Counted from the stretch's first letter, positions 1 through 27,850 are shown. The stretch: 64,000 nucleotides of DNA from Scatophagus argus (GCF_020382885.2 NC_058495.1:20938127-21002126), one strand, 5' to 3'. Translations and numbers: made by a program. The notes: generated by a model from the letters alone, not told the origin.

Positions 1-1250
1 GGTCACGACATCGTGCCACGTGAACGAGGGGGGAAACCGTTGCCATGACAGGTGGGAGAGGCCCGGGACAAAGACCAAATTTAACCCTTTTGGCGTACAA
101 TTAAGTGACACATTCAGACACGGCGATGGATTCAACTTTGACATTTAACAGTTAAGCGATTTGAGACGTTAATAGTGACACTAAGTCTGCAGTAAACGTA
201 CTGAGCTCCAGTGGTTGCTGTTCGATATTGAAAGAGGGGAAACTGCACGGGGCCTTTGTGCCGCGATACTATTCGTAAATCACAATCACAACCATGCATC
301 GCTATCACATGTATATTGGCAAACGTGGTCCATACATAACGTTATATATATTAAAAAAGTTGGGTTTAACCGAGAAATTAAGACAACAAATACACTCTAA
401 CGTTAGCGTCACCTTCTGCACAACCGACAGCAGTAATGGCCGCAACGCCAACATTCTCCCAAACCGCTAACGTTATGCTAATCAACTACCAAACGTTACC
501 GTTAGCTAATGTAAACCTCGGCGCTACAAATAGTGTCGAGTTATTGGGAAGAGCACACTTGGCAAATCACTGTAACGTTACTCGCGTATCTGAATGTGTC
601 TTATTTTTCAGTTTCGTTATAGTCTCGTTTTACGACGAGAACCGAACGCTGCGCAACGTGCACTTGCAGTTAGCAAGACTGGCTAGCCCTATTAGCCACC
701 ACGAGCACGGGCAACTCAGCTTTTGACGCTAGCTGTTAGTTAAGCATTTAAGTAATCCAACACCTAACCACATAACCACCAGGAAACGTACCATAAGAGA
801 AAATCACCGTGTAGCAATATCCACATCAAAGTTACGTTAATAAATGTGAATGGAATGATCCGAATAAAATGTAATAGAGTCGTTTGTCTGTACAGATTAG
901 CGTTACAGCTAACGTTGGGCGCATCATATTCAATATTACCGCGAAAACCTGGAGTGAGAGAAAACTGAGCGTGCCACAAAATGTTAACACTACACTAACG
1001 TTACTAAGGTATTGAACTGTTACATTCCACCCACCTACACACTAGAAATACCGATGAAATGCCCTTGCTCTTCAATCCTCCATTTTCCATTCCCGCTGGA
1101 GCTAAGTGACTGCGGCAGATGGCTGACGCTTGACAGAATACCAATGTATTTACAGCGCCCCTATTGGCCGGGAGGAAAAGTGAACTGGCACTGGCAACAA
1201 TGCTGAGATTACAGACCGACTAGGGTCAGTTATTAAGTTTATAAAAGCCT
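1..1250. other. Left flank, no recognisable gene; AACGTT-rich
   Basis: No exon with recognisable protein similarity was found on either strand. The stretch has seven copies of AACGTT between 338 and 1002 (338, 399, 469, 492, 574, 911, 997), six of them followed by A, and many related GTTAGC words. An inverted CCAAT box (ATTGG) lies at 1163-1167. CpG-containing palindromes of this kind occur near other promoters in this window (18.5 kb and 21.7 kb), so this may be the promoter side of a neighbouring gene outside the window. That is inference only. Confidence 0.35.
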
Positions 1251-1417
1251 TCCAGCCTTTTTTTCGTTTAATGTCAAACTATGAGCATACTTTATACATT
1301 CCAAAATAGTAAATATAAAAATCTACAAACTGAAAACACCTTTGAACTAAATGGGAATTTGCCTGCCATTCACAGATAAAATACTGAATATTTGTTGCAA
1401 TTGACTCACTTTTCTCT

Positions 1418-2165
1418 TTTATTTATATACTATTGTACGGTGGTTCATTGTTGACATTTGATACAAAACTGCAGGCTTCTGACCTCTCGTAAGTCTGTAT
1501 TTAATGCCATAATAAATGTCTTCTTCGTAGTGCCTAGCTGAGAAAACGTAATCTTATTAAATGTATACAGCAAAACAAATCCAACACATAATCAAGTTTC
1601 TCAGAAACAACTATGAAATATAAAATGGTACCACTACTTGTGACCAACAATTTTTCACGACTGTATTCAGAGTTTGAAATTCATATATTAAATTTTCTGT
1701 TTAAACTTATGTATTTACACTACCTGTAGCTGAAACTATACTAATTGACTGCAGACTCAATTTAACAATAAAACAACTTGTTTAAAATGCTTGTATTTGT
1801 TATTTTCTTTGCAGTATACAGCAGGCAACATTAGAATAACAAATAAATTAACACAGAATACAAAATAAGTAATTTACAGACATTTCTGTCAACAGTCCTC
1901 TAACCTAATGCTGAGGTGGTCCATGAACATGGTTTACATTTTAGCAGTCTTAAACTGTTTTAATTGTTGTCCTTTACACTATGTGTATGTTTTGTGACAC
2001 TCAGGCATGCTCTTAAAGTCTTTATACTGACAGCTCTCTATAGACTGTGTAAGAGTGCATGAATATGCAGTATATATATATTTTTTAAACTGCCCCCTCT
2101 AGTGGTTACTATCTGCTGTCAGTGTTGTTTCCACATTTAAAATGCTTCAAAGACCACTGTGCACT

Positions 2166-2200
<35 letters not shown>

Positions 2201-2345
2201 ATCTAAGCCCTGAAAGGCAAACAAAAATATATAAATAAAAAAGTATCTAGATTGCTCCCTTAACAGCTGAACAATTTACATGAACATATCCAAGTAGTGA
2301 AAAAAAACATCTATACATTTAAATTTTCAAGTACGGTCAGCTCCA
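1418..2345 (-). other. zmynd8: Probable zmynd8 3' untranslated region
   Basis: The sequence follows the zmynd8 stop codon (TAA read on the minus strand at 2348-2346). It is AT-rich with no coding potential. A minus-strand AATAAA (TTTATT on the plus strand) at 1418-1423 is the clearest candidate polyadenylation signal and would give a 3' UTR of about 0.9 kb. A variant signal (ATTAAA) lies near 1499. The true end cannot be decided without transcript data. Confidence 0.4.
2166..2196. repeat. 31-base uninterrupted poly-G tract
   Basis: A pure run of 31 G on the plus strand, which would be poly-C in the zmynd8 transcript. It lies inside the inferred zmynd8 3' UTR. Runs of this length are unstable in replication and unreliable in sequencing, so the exact length should not be trusted. 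Confidence 0.9.
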
Positions 2346-17322
<14,977 letters not shown>

Positions 17323-17540
17323 GGCTAAAAACTCTGTATTATATGTCAATGCTTATTAAAACATGGAGGACAGCCCTGTCAGCCCTCACCCTGCTCAGAG
17401 CACAGCCACGGCTCTCCAAGCTGTCCGACTCACTGCTACGATATAAGACACATCCAGACTGGCCACACACGCTGGCAAAATGTAAGGCAGCTGCTGATTG
17501 GCTAGTGCATTTCCTGGCTGCTTGTCTTTTGTTTTGCACA
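17323..17540 (-). promoter_or_regulatory. zmynd8: Possible alternative promoter / 5' UTR of zmynd8
   Basis: This lies directly upstream of the MHPQS exon on the minus strand. It is more GC-rich than its surroundings and has a minus-strand CCAAT box (ATTGG on plus at 17497-17501). Either transcription starts here, or the exon is entered by splicing at an AG just upstream (a weak atacag acceptor near 17334). The sequence alone does not decide between the two. Confidence 0.4.
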
Positions 17541-18931
17541 GGCAGGCTGAAACGGACTACTTAGAGCAAGAGGAGCTAGGCCCAGATCAAAATAACCAGC
17601 CACTGCTCAAATATCAGCTCAAATGAAGGCTGCATACAGCTGTTGTTTTTCATAAACTAACTATAAAGTAGGCCATTGGTATAGCTGTGAAGGGTAGTCA
17701 GCAGATGTGTGAATAAAACACGGGCTTGTGGCAGAGGAATTTGTCTCACTAGTCTCCACCCTCAAGATAAACCAACCATCACGGAAAAGATCAAAACTAT
17801 GCTATAAATAAAAGCAACAGGTAAACAAGCACTAAGCGAAATGCACTGTTTTGTTGGCCTATAAACGTTTAACAACAATGTTAAATATGGAGGCTAAATT
17901 ACTGTGCTGTGTCATTTGTCTGACACTGGCCTTTGAACCGACGTGATTACAATGTTAACAATGTGAGTCCAGATAGGCCTGTTATGCTGTTGAAGAAACA
18001 ATGGCTTTCACTTTCTGTGTGTCTTTCAGTCTTGGTTTCTATCATCCTACATTGGAACATGAGTCAACAAGACATTCTCGGGTCATTTTAATGACTTGAA
18101 TATAACAAAATGCATGGTACCTCACAGGACATTATGAGCACAGTTCTCCCACATCTTTTAACAGCTATGTGTAAAGTATGAATTATTATCCAAATAAACA
18201 AATTCCCATTTAGCTACAAACTCCTGGACACAGTTAGATTAACCCGCATTGGGGGATACCTCCCTGTGGTCATATGTGCCGTGTCAACTAGTTAGCTAAA
18301 CTGACAGCTGATTGATTAGACATAAATTTATTAAGAAATTTTACCCCATGTAAGATCCCCCTACAAAACAGGGCTTTAAAATTAGACAAAGATATGGTCA
18401 CAAGGCCACTTCCTGTCTTTGCTTATCCAGGTTTGCTTACACCTCACTGCTCGGGTTAACCAATAGGCCTTAAAGTTTCAAGGGAGTCCACATTGAAATT
18501 TAATAGCTCAGTACAAATGGTGCATTTAACGTTAACGTTAACTTTATTAAGCAGGCAAAAAGGTACACTAAAGTTTCGACATTTTGAATTGGTGGGAAAC
18601 AGTAATGGAAAAGAGTAAGTAAGTAAAGGTTGTGTTAGCAAAGTACCCAAGTTTGTTGTTCCCACCGGACATGAGCCCCATGCCTACAGAGGGAAATATA
18701 AAATCCTAAGCTGGTTTTACTTTGTTTGGCCGCTAAATGACACAAAACAGACTGGGAATAAAATAATAAAATAACTGCTAACGACAAGCTTATTTTACAG
18801 GACTGGTTAGCTTTTCACACGAGTCGACTTTCATATCTTTCGCCAGGTAACTTTTGCATATCTAACTTGTAGTTGACGTTAATTTGGTAGTACACATGTT
18901 GAAGTTATATACATAATATATATTCTATCAC
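17541..18931 (-). other. zmynd8 5' intron
   Basis: AT-rich, no exon recognised. It has a short GTTAACGTTAAC palindromic stretch at about 18531-18542. Confidence 0.5.
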
Positions 18932-19045
18932 CTTTGGTCACCGTCCCAACTGTACCGTTTGGAGTCCACGCCACAAAACACGACCAGTCTGTTTCACCAG
19001 GGCCCAAATGGTAACGAGGCCTGTCGTCCACAAGATGGCGCCCTA
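18932..19045 (-). promoter_or_regulatory. zmynd8: Distal zmynd8 promoter and non-coding first exon
   Basis: On the minus strand a GC-richer stretch ends in CAAAG followed by a GTGATAG donor at 18931, consistent with a 5' UTR exon spliced to 12091 or to the MHPQS exon. AAGATGGCG at 19032-19040 (CGCCATCTT in the sense direction) fits a YY1 site, typical of the start region of TATA-less housekeeping promoters. The exact start site is unknown. Confidence 0.5.
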
Positions 19046-21083
19046 GCTAGACTTTCACTGTCCGGACCAATCCTTGAACAGCAGTCATGTCCCGCATTGA
19101 CTTCAAGTACTTGAATATAATGCACCTAAGTGTGATTTAGGGGAATATCTTTTTCATCTGTTTTAAACAAATCTTTATTCAAGTCCATACTTCAAGACGT
19201 AAATATTCCTGGTCAACTGTCTGTGCTGTATTCTGATTAACTTGTGTCATTTATTTGAACTGCCACTGAAAAAGTTATAAAGTTAAGAGGCAGAAAGTTA
19301 TGCGAAGCACTACTACAACCCATTGCTTAAGACGACTGTGATCAATTACAGGAGACTAATGAAACTTCCTTTTAATAATTTGACATGGGCCTACCATAAA
19401 TATTATCAATCAAATATAAATTACACCAGCAACTGATGAGACAAATCATGTGTTTTATTGAATTTTAAGCTTGCAAAAGGAAAAAAATAATATCAAGAAT
19501 GTACACAGTGCCATTGATTACACATCTATTGGATTTTATAAATGGAGATGCTTTTTGTGCTTCATTGCATCCGTGTTAAGAATTTGGGGGATGGGAATGG
19601 GCTTGGGGCAAAGAAAGGCATGTTGTTAGCTGTTTGCAGGTAAACCAATCTGAATACATTAATGATTATGGGGCTATCTCCTGTCCTTTCAAACTGTTAT
19701 CTCCTGTCCTTTCAAAGTACAGAGGCCGTGGAGGGGGGGGGGTAGAGTGTCTCACACACAGTGAGGGGGGAGGTCAGTTGGCTATGTTTTGTGGGGGAAG
19801 GGGAACAAACAGAGGGCCAGTGGGCCCCTTTTTGGGTCTCCATGGAATGTAATGGAGGCTCTGTTACTCAGGCAGACATACAAACACACTAAAAACACAC
19901 AAGTTCAGTTTTTTGTGATTGAATCATATCATAAACCATTAAAAATAAGTAAAAATTCTGCATAGATCTGAACTGATCCTATAAATATAATCATGTTTTG
20001 CATCAATATTGACTCATTTATTATATATGTACTAGTTGTTTAGCACTTCAAGGAGTGTTCTATTTCTTGCAAAAAAAAAGCTATGTTTGATTTTTTATTT
20101 TTCTTTTTTTGAGTTGGTATCTTAACATAAAATGCTCAGACTGTGATAATGAAATCCAACGCTTTCTCAGCAGCATAAACTGTATGGGTATTTCTGTCCT
20201 GTGTACATGTACACCCTTTAATTTTTCCACCTCAAAGTTTCCATGCTGATTGCGCAGAGAATTATGGTCAGACAGGAAAGAACAAGTAGGGAGCTAATTA
20301 CCTAGATTTCAACCCACCTCTTCTCCTCCTCGCTCTCTCCTCACCCCCTGTTCTGCTGCTCTTTCTCAATCTTTGGCCCTCACTCCCTCCTCAGTAGTAA
20401 AAAATCAAAACTAGTGTGCCTGAGAAATCACCATGGAGACACTTTCTTCCATCCTCTGTGGAAACTCAGGGGCCATGTTACCTCCACACTCACTCCATCT
20501 GACTGACACCATACCCAGAATCTGTGAGGCATCCGGCTGCACATGTTTACATGAACTTGAGTCACTTTATAGCTGACAGAACTGCAAGGTACTAAAATGC
20601 TAGAAAATGTGATTCTGTGGTTGAAGTGTCCTATTCAATAATATTCAGATAATAAATCATTACTGCAAATTAATATTCAGCATTTATATTTATTCGCGCT
20701 TACTAGAGGCTGCATAAGTGATCCTAGTCAATCCTGTAAAATTGTCTGGGCGTTTGTAAAGTCCCATAGAAACAATATTGGAAAAACGCCCAGCCTTTTA
20801 CATCGTTCTTCACATTTAAACAATGTGTACGTTTTCCTTTGATAAATTCCAAATGCACACGTGTGCTTAATATTTATAAATATTTAAAAAATCTTGAATT
20901 CTTTACATTTTGCGAAAAACACGTTTGTAATTTTGTGTATATTGACTAACACAACAATGTATCACTCTTTGGGTACGATAAGTCATTTGCATAAAGCTGC
21001 TTTTCTGCCAGCCTATAAATACATTTTTAAATCTCTTCCCTAATAATATCGGTGACTGCTGCTCATATCACCTATGGGGTATT
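19046..21083. other. Spacer between divergent zmynd8 and ncoa3 promoters
   Basis: About 2.0 kb with no recognisable gene. It contains a 19-base unit (TATCTCCTGTCCTTTCAAA) twice at 19675-19693 and 19698-19716, a G-run near 19731-19741, and AT-rich sequence at 20.8-21.0 kb. Confidence 0.6.
19675..19716. repeat. Two-copy 19-base direct repeat
   Basis: TATCTCCTGTCCTTTCAAA is repeated exactly, with a 4-base spacer (period 23). Confidence 0.9.
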
Positions 21084-21301
21084 GGTGTACGTGTAGTTCC
21101 TTAGCGGAACGTGTCAAACAGTTTGATGGAGCTTGAAAAGTAAAGTAACTACATTACCCAGAATTCCTGTCGCTCTCCTGCAAGCTGGCTCCCTCCGCTC
21201 TGGGAGTGTTTCGCATTTAAACAAACACGGTCCTGCCGAAGATGGCGGAGAGTTTGTAAGGCGTAAAGAAACTGCTCTGTTCAATGAAAGCGTCGAAGCC
21301 G
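21084..21301 (+). promoter_or_regulatory. ncoa3: ncoa3 promoter and non-coding exon 1
   Basis: ACTACATTACCCAGAATTCC at 21148-21167 closely fits the ZNF143/Staf motif. AAGATGGCGG at 21239-21248 fits YY1 and probably marks the transcription start zone. A good donor (G|GTGAGT) at 21302 ends exon 1. No TATA box lies at a sensible distance, so this looks like a broadly active, TATA-less promoter. Exon 1 start is not resolved. It would splice to 37762. Confidence 0.65.
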
Positions 21302-24300
21302 GTGAGTTTACTGCAATTGGTTTGAGGTTCGCTGGAGCACAAGTTGTTGAACTAACGCCATTGTGTGTTTAAACGCGCAAAAATTTGTCACCGAGTCAGT
21401 CGGTGTCGCTCCGCTTCCGAGCAGGCTGTGGTTTTTAAGCTGCCGTGATACAATGAACCACATTTACACTGCCTGTTTGTCATGGAATGTTTGTTGTTGT
21501 GATATTGTCTCAGAAACTATAAATTAGATGATAATGTACGTTAAACTTGGCTTGATAACGTGCCAATCTTATCGGTTACGGTGTTTGTTGGTGTTTCCCT
21601 TATCCGCTAGCTGCAAAGTTTACGAGATACAGGCTCCCTGGTTCGCTGGGGTGCATAGCCTAGCTGTTAGTACTCCACACTGTCCATGAGTAAACTCGTT
21701 TGTGTTTCAAGACGTTAATGTTAACTTTGCAACACCACTAGGCTGTGTTCGTTGTCCACAGCACTGCTGACTAGCTTTAGGCACTGTATTTTGTTTTCTT
21801 TCTTTTCTTTTTGTTGCACCAGGCTGGTTTCGGTTACGAATGGGGCTGCAGAAATTGTCACGGCCAATGTTAGTTAACACCACAACAAAATGACAAATAA
21901 GATTGTGCACTTCTCGTTTGTTTCGGTTGTTCAGCTTCCGCCGTGCAGGTAAACACTGTGCAGTGTACCTGCGATTTGCTTGTTGAATAGTTTAATCGTC
22001 TTTACTTTTACACACAATATGCAAGACAAATAGCAACAAACGAATTTGGCTGATTTTAAGTCACGGGTAATAAGAAAAACACTGACTGCCATTGGCTTTA
22101 TTTACTATGTGGTTGTTAAATATATGATGTTAACCAGCTGCAGGCCACGATTAACCAACTTGTGTTTACTAGCGTCCCAACTGCTGACAACCAAACTTGA
22201 ACTGACTCAGTGTGGCTGCCCTGGAGGATGTCCAGCATCTGTTATTTATTTGCATAGCTGTAGTGAGATTACGTACTGGTGATAATAATGGTTGGTAGCC
22301 TATAATGGCCCATCACATGATGATGAATGTTGGCTTTCACCCCTGATAAATCATATTTAGCTGCCTGTGTGTATGAAAGAAACAGACAGACAGACTGGCA
22401 GAGGGAGATGGATGAGTTTCAGTGCAGGGGAGGATGAACACTCCCAGGGTTCAGGTAGAGTCCAGTTTTACTCTCTCTCCCTGCTCGACAAGGTGTTTTC
22501 TCAGTTTCTGAGGTGGTAGAGTACATTCTTGGAGAGCATGGTCATGTGTAGGCAGACAATGAGGAGGTAAGTTAGTCATTCCACTTAAACGGTTGAGATC
22601 TAGGTGTGCTGTCGCTCTCTTTGCCTGAGGCCGTCCCTGCCAATACTTGCATGCTTTATGGCTCAGTGCTTATTTCCATGTGAGAGATTCTGAAATCATC
22701 TTAGTATTTTTGTCATATTGCTACATGGCCTAGCTACTAGGTTGTTGCAGAAACCTTTCCTGCATGTCGGCCACTAATTAAACAGTTATGAATGAAATAT
22801 ATCTGAATAATGTGAGCATTTAAATGGCGGGTAGCCGGGAATGAGCAAGTGAGGACGGTGCTGCTGACATTCTTCAGCCGTCAGATGAGCTAACTTGTCT
22901 TTATTTTGAGTCTGATGGAATGCCATTACTCAAGCCTACGTATGTGGTATTTTTGGTAGAATGACCGCTGTGGGAACCTGTCCAATGAACTGCTTCTGCT
23001 CATATTCTTGGCAAATGGAGCCCCCTGTCCCCCATTCTCTGTCCCTTTATCTACCACTTTCTTTCTCCCTCACACAGGGTGTCAGGCTGCGTTAACAATG
23101 AATCAATCTTTGGGGGGATTCTTTGACTGCAGATGGGGTGAAGAAGTGACTGGGATGCATGGCTTTCGTTCTTTGTGTGCCGGCCCCTGTGCTTTCAATA
23201 ATTCATTAACTTATCACTTTTTTCTCATGGGACCAGGAAAAGTCTGTGTGTGATGGCCGATTCTGCGGTTATTTTAGCTAGCCTGATTGATAATCAAATA
23301 AACATGTATGCTGATTTTGAGTTAAATCTTACAGTGGTTACTTTAGATGTTGTATATTTTAGCATCCTGTTGACAGTACCATGAAATTATAAAATATATT
23401 TTCTGTAAGATAGATACTGGAGAGGCTATTAAATCTGTGGAGCAGGCATAGCAGATAATAAATCTGTTCAAAGACGGATTCGATTTGACTGTTCAGATTT
23501 ATTTGGCGACATCTGTGGGTTATAAGTAAGTTTGGGCATTTTTGTGTATTGAATCCAGTTCTGCTTTGGAGCACTATCCCCAGCCCACTGTATATTAAAC
23601 ACAGTATGAGTTATTGGAAATGTATGGAAGCTCAGACGTTGTATTAAAAATCACATTTCTCAATTAACTTTTTATACATTCTGTTCTGTATTCAAAATGT
23701 TTAAAATGATTAAACTTAAACATTTTGCACCACTGTCATTTTGCTCCATGGTCTCCCTATTATTTGGGAAATATTTCTGCTACTGACTTTTAAGGTCTGG
23801 CTTCTGTCAGAGAAACAGGGGGAAAACTGAGTGGAAAGCATTTGTGTGGTACAGCCACCTTTTGATAACCGTCTCTTATCAGCCTTTGTCAAGCTGCATT
23901 TTTGCATCACTGATGTCTGAATAGATGGCATTCTTTCGGTGCTTTGTCAGCTGGTGTGATTTAAGAGAGACTGAGAGACAGTTTCGTTTCAAGTAACTGC
24001 CAATCAGTCATGTGGTATGTGTTCAAGATTAATAGTTGTGTGGGTGAGCAGTGGCTCTCAAAGGACTCTTGGTGACACGCAGAGCTGAAAGGAAAGCCCA
24101 ATTGTTTCCCTTAATTGAAATATGACTCCTTGGTCTTTGTACCTTTTTGAAGCAGTACAGGTAGCGTGGAGTTAGTCAAGGACAACTCCAGGATTGTTGT
24201 CTCTGACTGACAGTTACCAAGTTTTTCAATGCTATTACAGACCTTGTCCAAGTCAAGATCGGGTATTCAGCAGTCATGCAGGAGTCTTTGAAGCTTTTCT

Positions 24301-26945
24301 GTGTACCATTTGGACTTGAATCTGACTTGTCATTGCAGGCTGTTTTTTACAATCAAGGTTTAAGAGCACAAAAGTTTCCTGTGTTTGGCTCAAGCTGTGT
24401 AAAACATCCTGTTCAGACCCCACCTCTCAAGGTCACTCATGCAGTGACAGCGATCCCTATTTTGTTTACTAAAGTGCACATACCACACACACACACGCAC
24501 CGGTGTGTGTGCTGGTGTGGCGGTACTCAACAGGTAGGTTTGCTTTTTCTGCTTACCTCTGTCAAGCTAAATATAGAAAACTCTGCTCAACAAGACAGTC
24601 GTGTTTCCACTGCTTAAATATTTACAGCTACTTCGCCCAAAGAAGTGAGAGTGAGAATATGATATGAGAGCTGCTGAAACCAGATTTTTATTCACCGTTC
24701 AGAGGAAGCCAGACGGCTGAGTCCCAAGTCAAGCGGTGCAGTTTACACTCTGACTCTATTTGAAGTCACATCTCATTCGTCCCCTCGGTCCCCTCTTCCT
24801 CAACTCTGAGGTAATACTCAAGTGTTAGGCTAACTGCACCATATGGGAGCCATGCACACTTCTACAAGCCAAACGGGCAGCCTGAAGCAATCATTGCACC
24901 CAATTCCAGTTTATAACCAGCAAGGATTTGGAACAGTTCACTCTCTGTAGTCCTTGCTGATTGGACGAAGGCAAGAGTTTATTAGGGAAGGGGGTGCCAA
25001 GAGCTTTGTCCCCCCCTCCCCTCCTTGCCCTTCCTCTTTAACTTCAACTCCCCCTCTAACTTTCGCTCCCCCAGCTGAAGAATGCTTGTAAAATGGGTTC
25101 ACCTGAACAAGCCAGTGGGAGGGTAGCTCCCTGGCCTAGTTTTGTTGCCATTGTAAAATGTTAGCAAGACCTTGTTTGTGTTTTGTTTAGGGCCCCCTTT
25201 TATAAAAAATGCTTTGAGGGAGAGACAGCAAGGGTGAAAAAAAAGTTTGGTTTGTGAGATAACTGCTACCAGATGCTCCCTCTGTCTGTTAAAGAGAAGG
25301 AGAAAGAGAGGCTGGTGAAGAAGGGAAGGGAAAAGACACATTTCTGGATGAACTACTCAACTGCTACATGGACGCTCTCCATCCCCTCCCTCATCTCCAG
25401 TTTTCTTGTCCCGTGTATACTCTGCCTTCCTCAAATGCACAACAGTTGAAAAAGGTGTGTTTGCACAAGCAAACTAGCTTGCAACCAGAATGACTCTACT
25501 CTGTCCAAAATTTTCACAAAGCTTACTTTTTTTAGCCCTCAACACGTCATCCTTTGTAATTCAACAGTGTCAAATGATGATGTTTATTTCCCTTGTTTAC
25601 ATTGTGTTCCTCCTTCTCCCTGTACCTCTCCAAGATGAAACAGTTTGATGTCAGATTTATGTGGCAGTGAGGTGGGGTTCGTGAGTCTGTCTGGATTGAG
25701 AAGCAGCTGTGGCAGGCCTGGCGCTACAGTTGCAAGTTGTAAGAGGATATGTGCGCGTATGTGGCCATGGAAGCAGGGACTCTAAGGTCACTGAGTGTCT
25801 CCCATTTTATGGTTCACCTGCAGTTTAAAAGAAATCGCCACAAGTTGCAGTGAGAATGCAGACATTTGCTCATAGCACTGCGCTTGACAGCGTTTTGATT
25901 TTCCACACGTTCTACTTTATTGCAGCCTCAAGTTCAAAGAGAAGTCAAGTTGTGAATGACAGACTTCCATGCCATCATTAAAGGCTGCAGACTTACTACA
26001 GCATGTCAACACTGGCAAAGGCATGTGTCGGATAATTTATTGTTATCCCCCCTTTTCAACAAGACTCATTTCTTAATTGGAAGGATTTTTCTCCCCCTTT
26101 CTGGATAAAATGGAAAATGTTCCTTTTCACCATTTTCTACTCTTTACTCCGTGGGGTGACGTCATCCCTGTGTATGTGGCTTGTCGTTAAGGCAGCACTC
26201 CATTCAAAGGGTTCCTACGCTGGAGCTTACTGTTGTCCCCAGAATAGCCGAGCCAACACTTGCCGGCCGACATTGCCACATCACATCAGGTTTCATGCAG
26301 TAGTTATATACCAAACAACAATCACAGAAGTTGGCCTTAAGTCTGACATAGTATTTTATATTGTAATAGCTCTACTGTTGGAAAGTGATCACCATTTTCC
26401 ATTCATCTTGTTACTTGTGTTGCTCATAAATGCTCATCTGATCTCTACAGGAGCAAATATTACTTGTTGGTTGCAGCTTCTTTAATGTAAGAATTTGTTG
26501 TTTTTCTTCATCTTTGGATTTTGGTCCAGCTGTTGGTTGGACAAAAGAAACTGCTAGAAAATGTCCATTTTGTGACTGTTTGAGCTTCTAAGACCAGTTT
26601 AGCAAAACTCTAACCCTAGCTCTAACAACAGCAGTTGTGGCTTGGGTTGGACAGTTTGAAACATCAGATTTGATTTGCGTGTGGAGCATTGTGTGTGGGT
26701 CTGGAAGAACATTGACCCTGAACTTTCTTTCTTACGTGTCAGCGCAGTCAGCATATGTTGTGCTGTACCCGCTCCCTTACAGTGTGGGGAGCTTGATTAG
26801 CAGTACAGGCTTAATCACTCAGCAGATGGGAACAGAGTGCAGTGTCACCAAGACAAAAACAAACCCACAGTTGGATTATGGCTCAGCATGTGTGTCCAGT
26901 CAGACTGAGCAACTCTGATATGATTCCTTACAACTCCCACCCCTC

Positions 26946-26968
26946 AACACACACACACACACACACAC
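26946..26968. repeat. (CA)n microsatellite
   Basis: About eleven CA units in ncoa3 intron 1. Confidence 0.9.
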
Positions 26969-27559
26969 CTCCCATTTGCCTTCTCTATCTGTCTTTCAGC
27001 ACTTGGTCGTTTTGACCCCTGTATCCCGTCTGTCCTCATAAGTCATTTAAACACAATTTTAATAGTGTTAATCTGGAACTGAGCAGCATGTGCTGGGCAG
27101 CATGTATGGCAGGCTCTGTAAAGCATCATCAATGAAGAGAAACCAAAGAGCACAAGTATTAGGTTTATATGCTGTGTTATATGTGTTATATATAATCCAT
27201 AAATCTGTGGGTTTTATTGCACTGGGATTAAAATAAAGCAGACTGAAATGATGATGAGATTTTTATATAAATGTATATAAATTGTGACATTTTGTGCTTA
27301 TTTTTGACATGGTAAACAGTTCATCATCTGGGAGATAAGCAGGTATTGATAGTTTTCTAATAAAGCGCCGCGGTGAGGATTAAAAACCCGGGTTCTGTTC
27401 CCACTCTCCGTTTCCCCTCATACTTCATTTCTGGAATCTTTTTCACCTAGGCTCTGTCAACACATGAAACTGTCCAGTTGAAAGAAAGGAAAAGGCGTAG
27501 TAAGGGAGAAAATGGGAGATGGGAGGGGGTGCAGTTGTGAAACTGGCGTCAGACCATCT

Positions 27560-27850
27560 TTTGAGTGGAATTCTTTGCAGGGGTCAGAGTTCAGGCGCGG
27601 CAGCGTGGCTCTGTGATTGGCTGAGGAAAGGTGAAATGAAAACCACAGTAAACTTTTGACCCCGGCGCAGGAGCTCTGCAGGAACGCCCAGCCCCAGCTC
27701 TGGCGTGGTGGAACAGAGCCCGCTCTCTTCCTGTGTTTACTCCACCAATCCAACAGGGATGGTGGGGAGGGGGAAGGGAGGAAAGAGAGGGTGGAGAGAA
27801 AGACGCTCAAGAGCAAGAGGGGGGAGGAAAGGAAGAGAGAAAATCGTCAG
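27560..27850 (+). promoter_or_regulatory. GC-rich intronic patch, candidate enhancer or alternative promoter
   Basis: Within the AT-rich intron 1 this patch carries an inverted CCAAT box (TGATTGGC, about 27616), a RUNX-like AACCACAG (about 27639), an ETS-like CTTCCTGT (about 27727), a forward CCAAT-type ACCAATC and G-rich tracts. Dense sites of this sort suggest a regulatory element, possibly a second ncoa3 promoter. Function is inferred from motifs only. Confidence 0.3.

Noticed and set aside
436..726. Plus-strand open frame of 96 codons near the left edge
   Set aside because: No recognisable protein similarity, and the residues reflect the AACGTT repeats.
2090..2105. CTCF-like CTGCCCCCTCTAGTGG
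   Set aside because: It has two extra bases compared with the usual core, so the match is poor; not listed as a feature.
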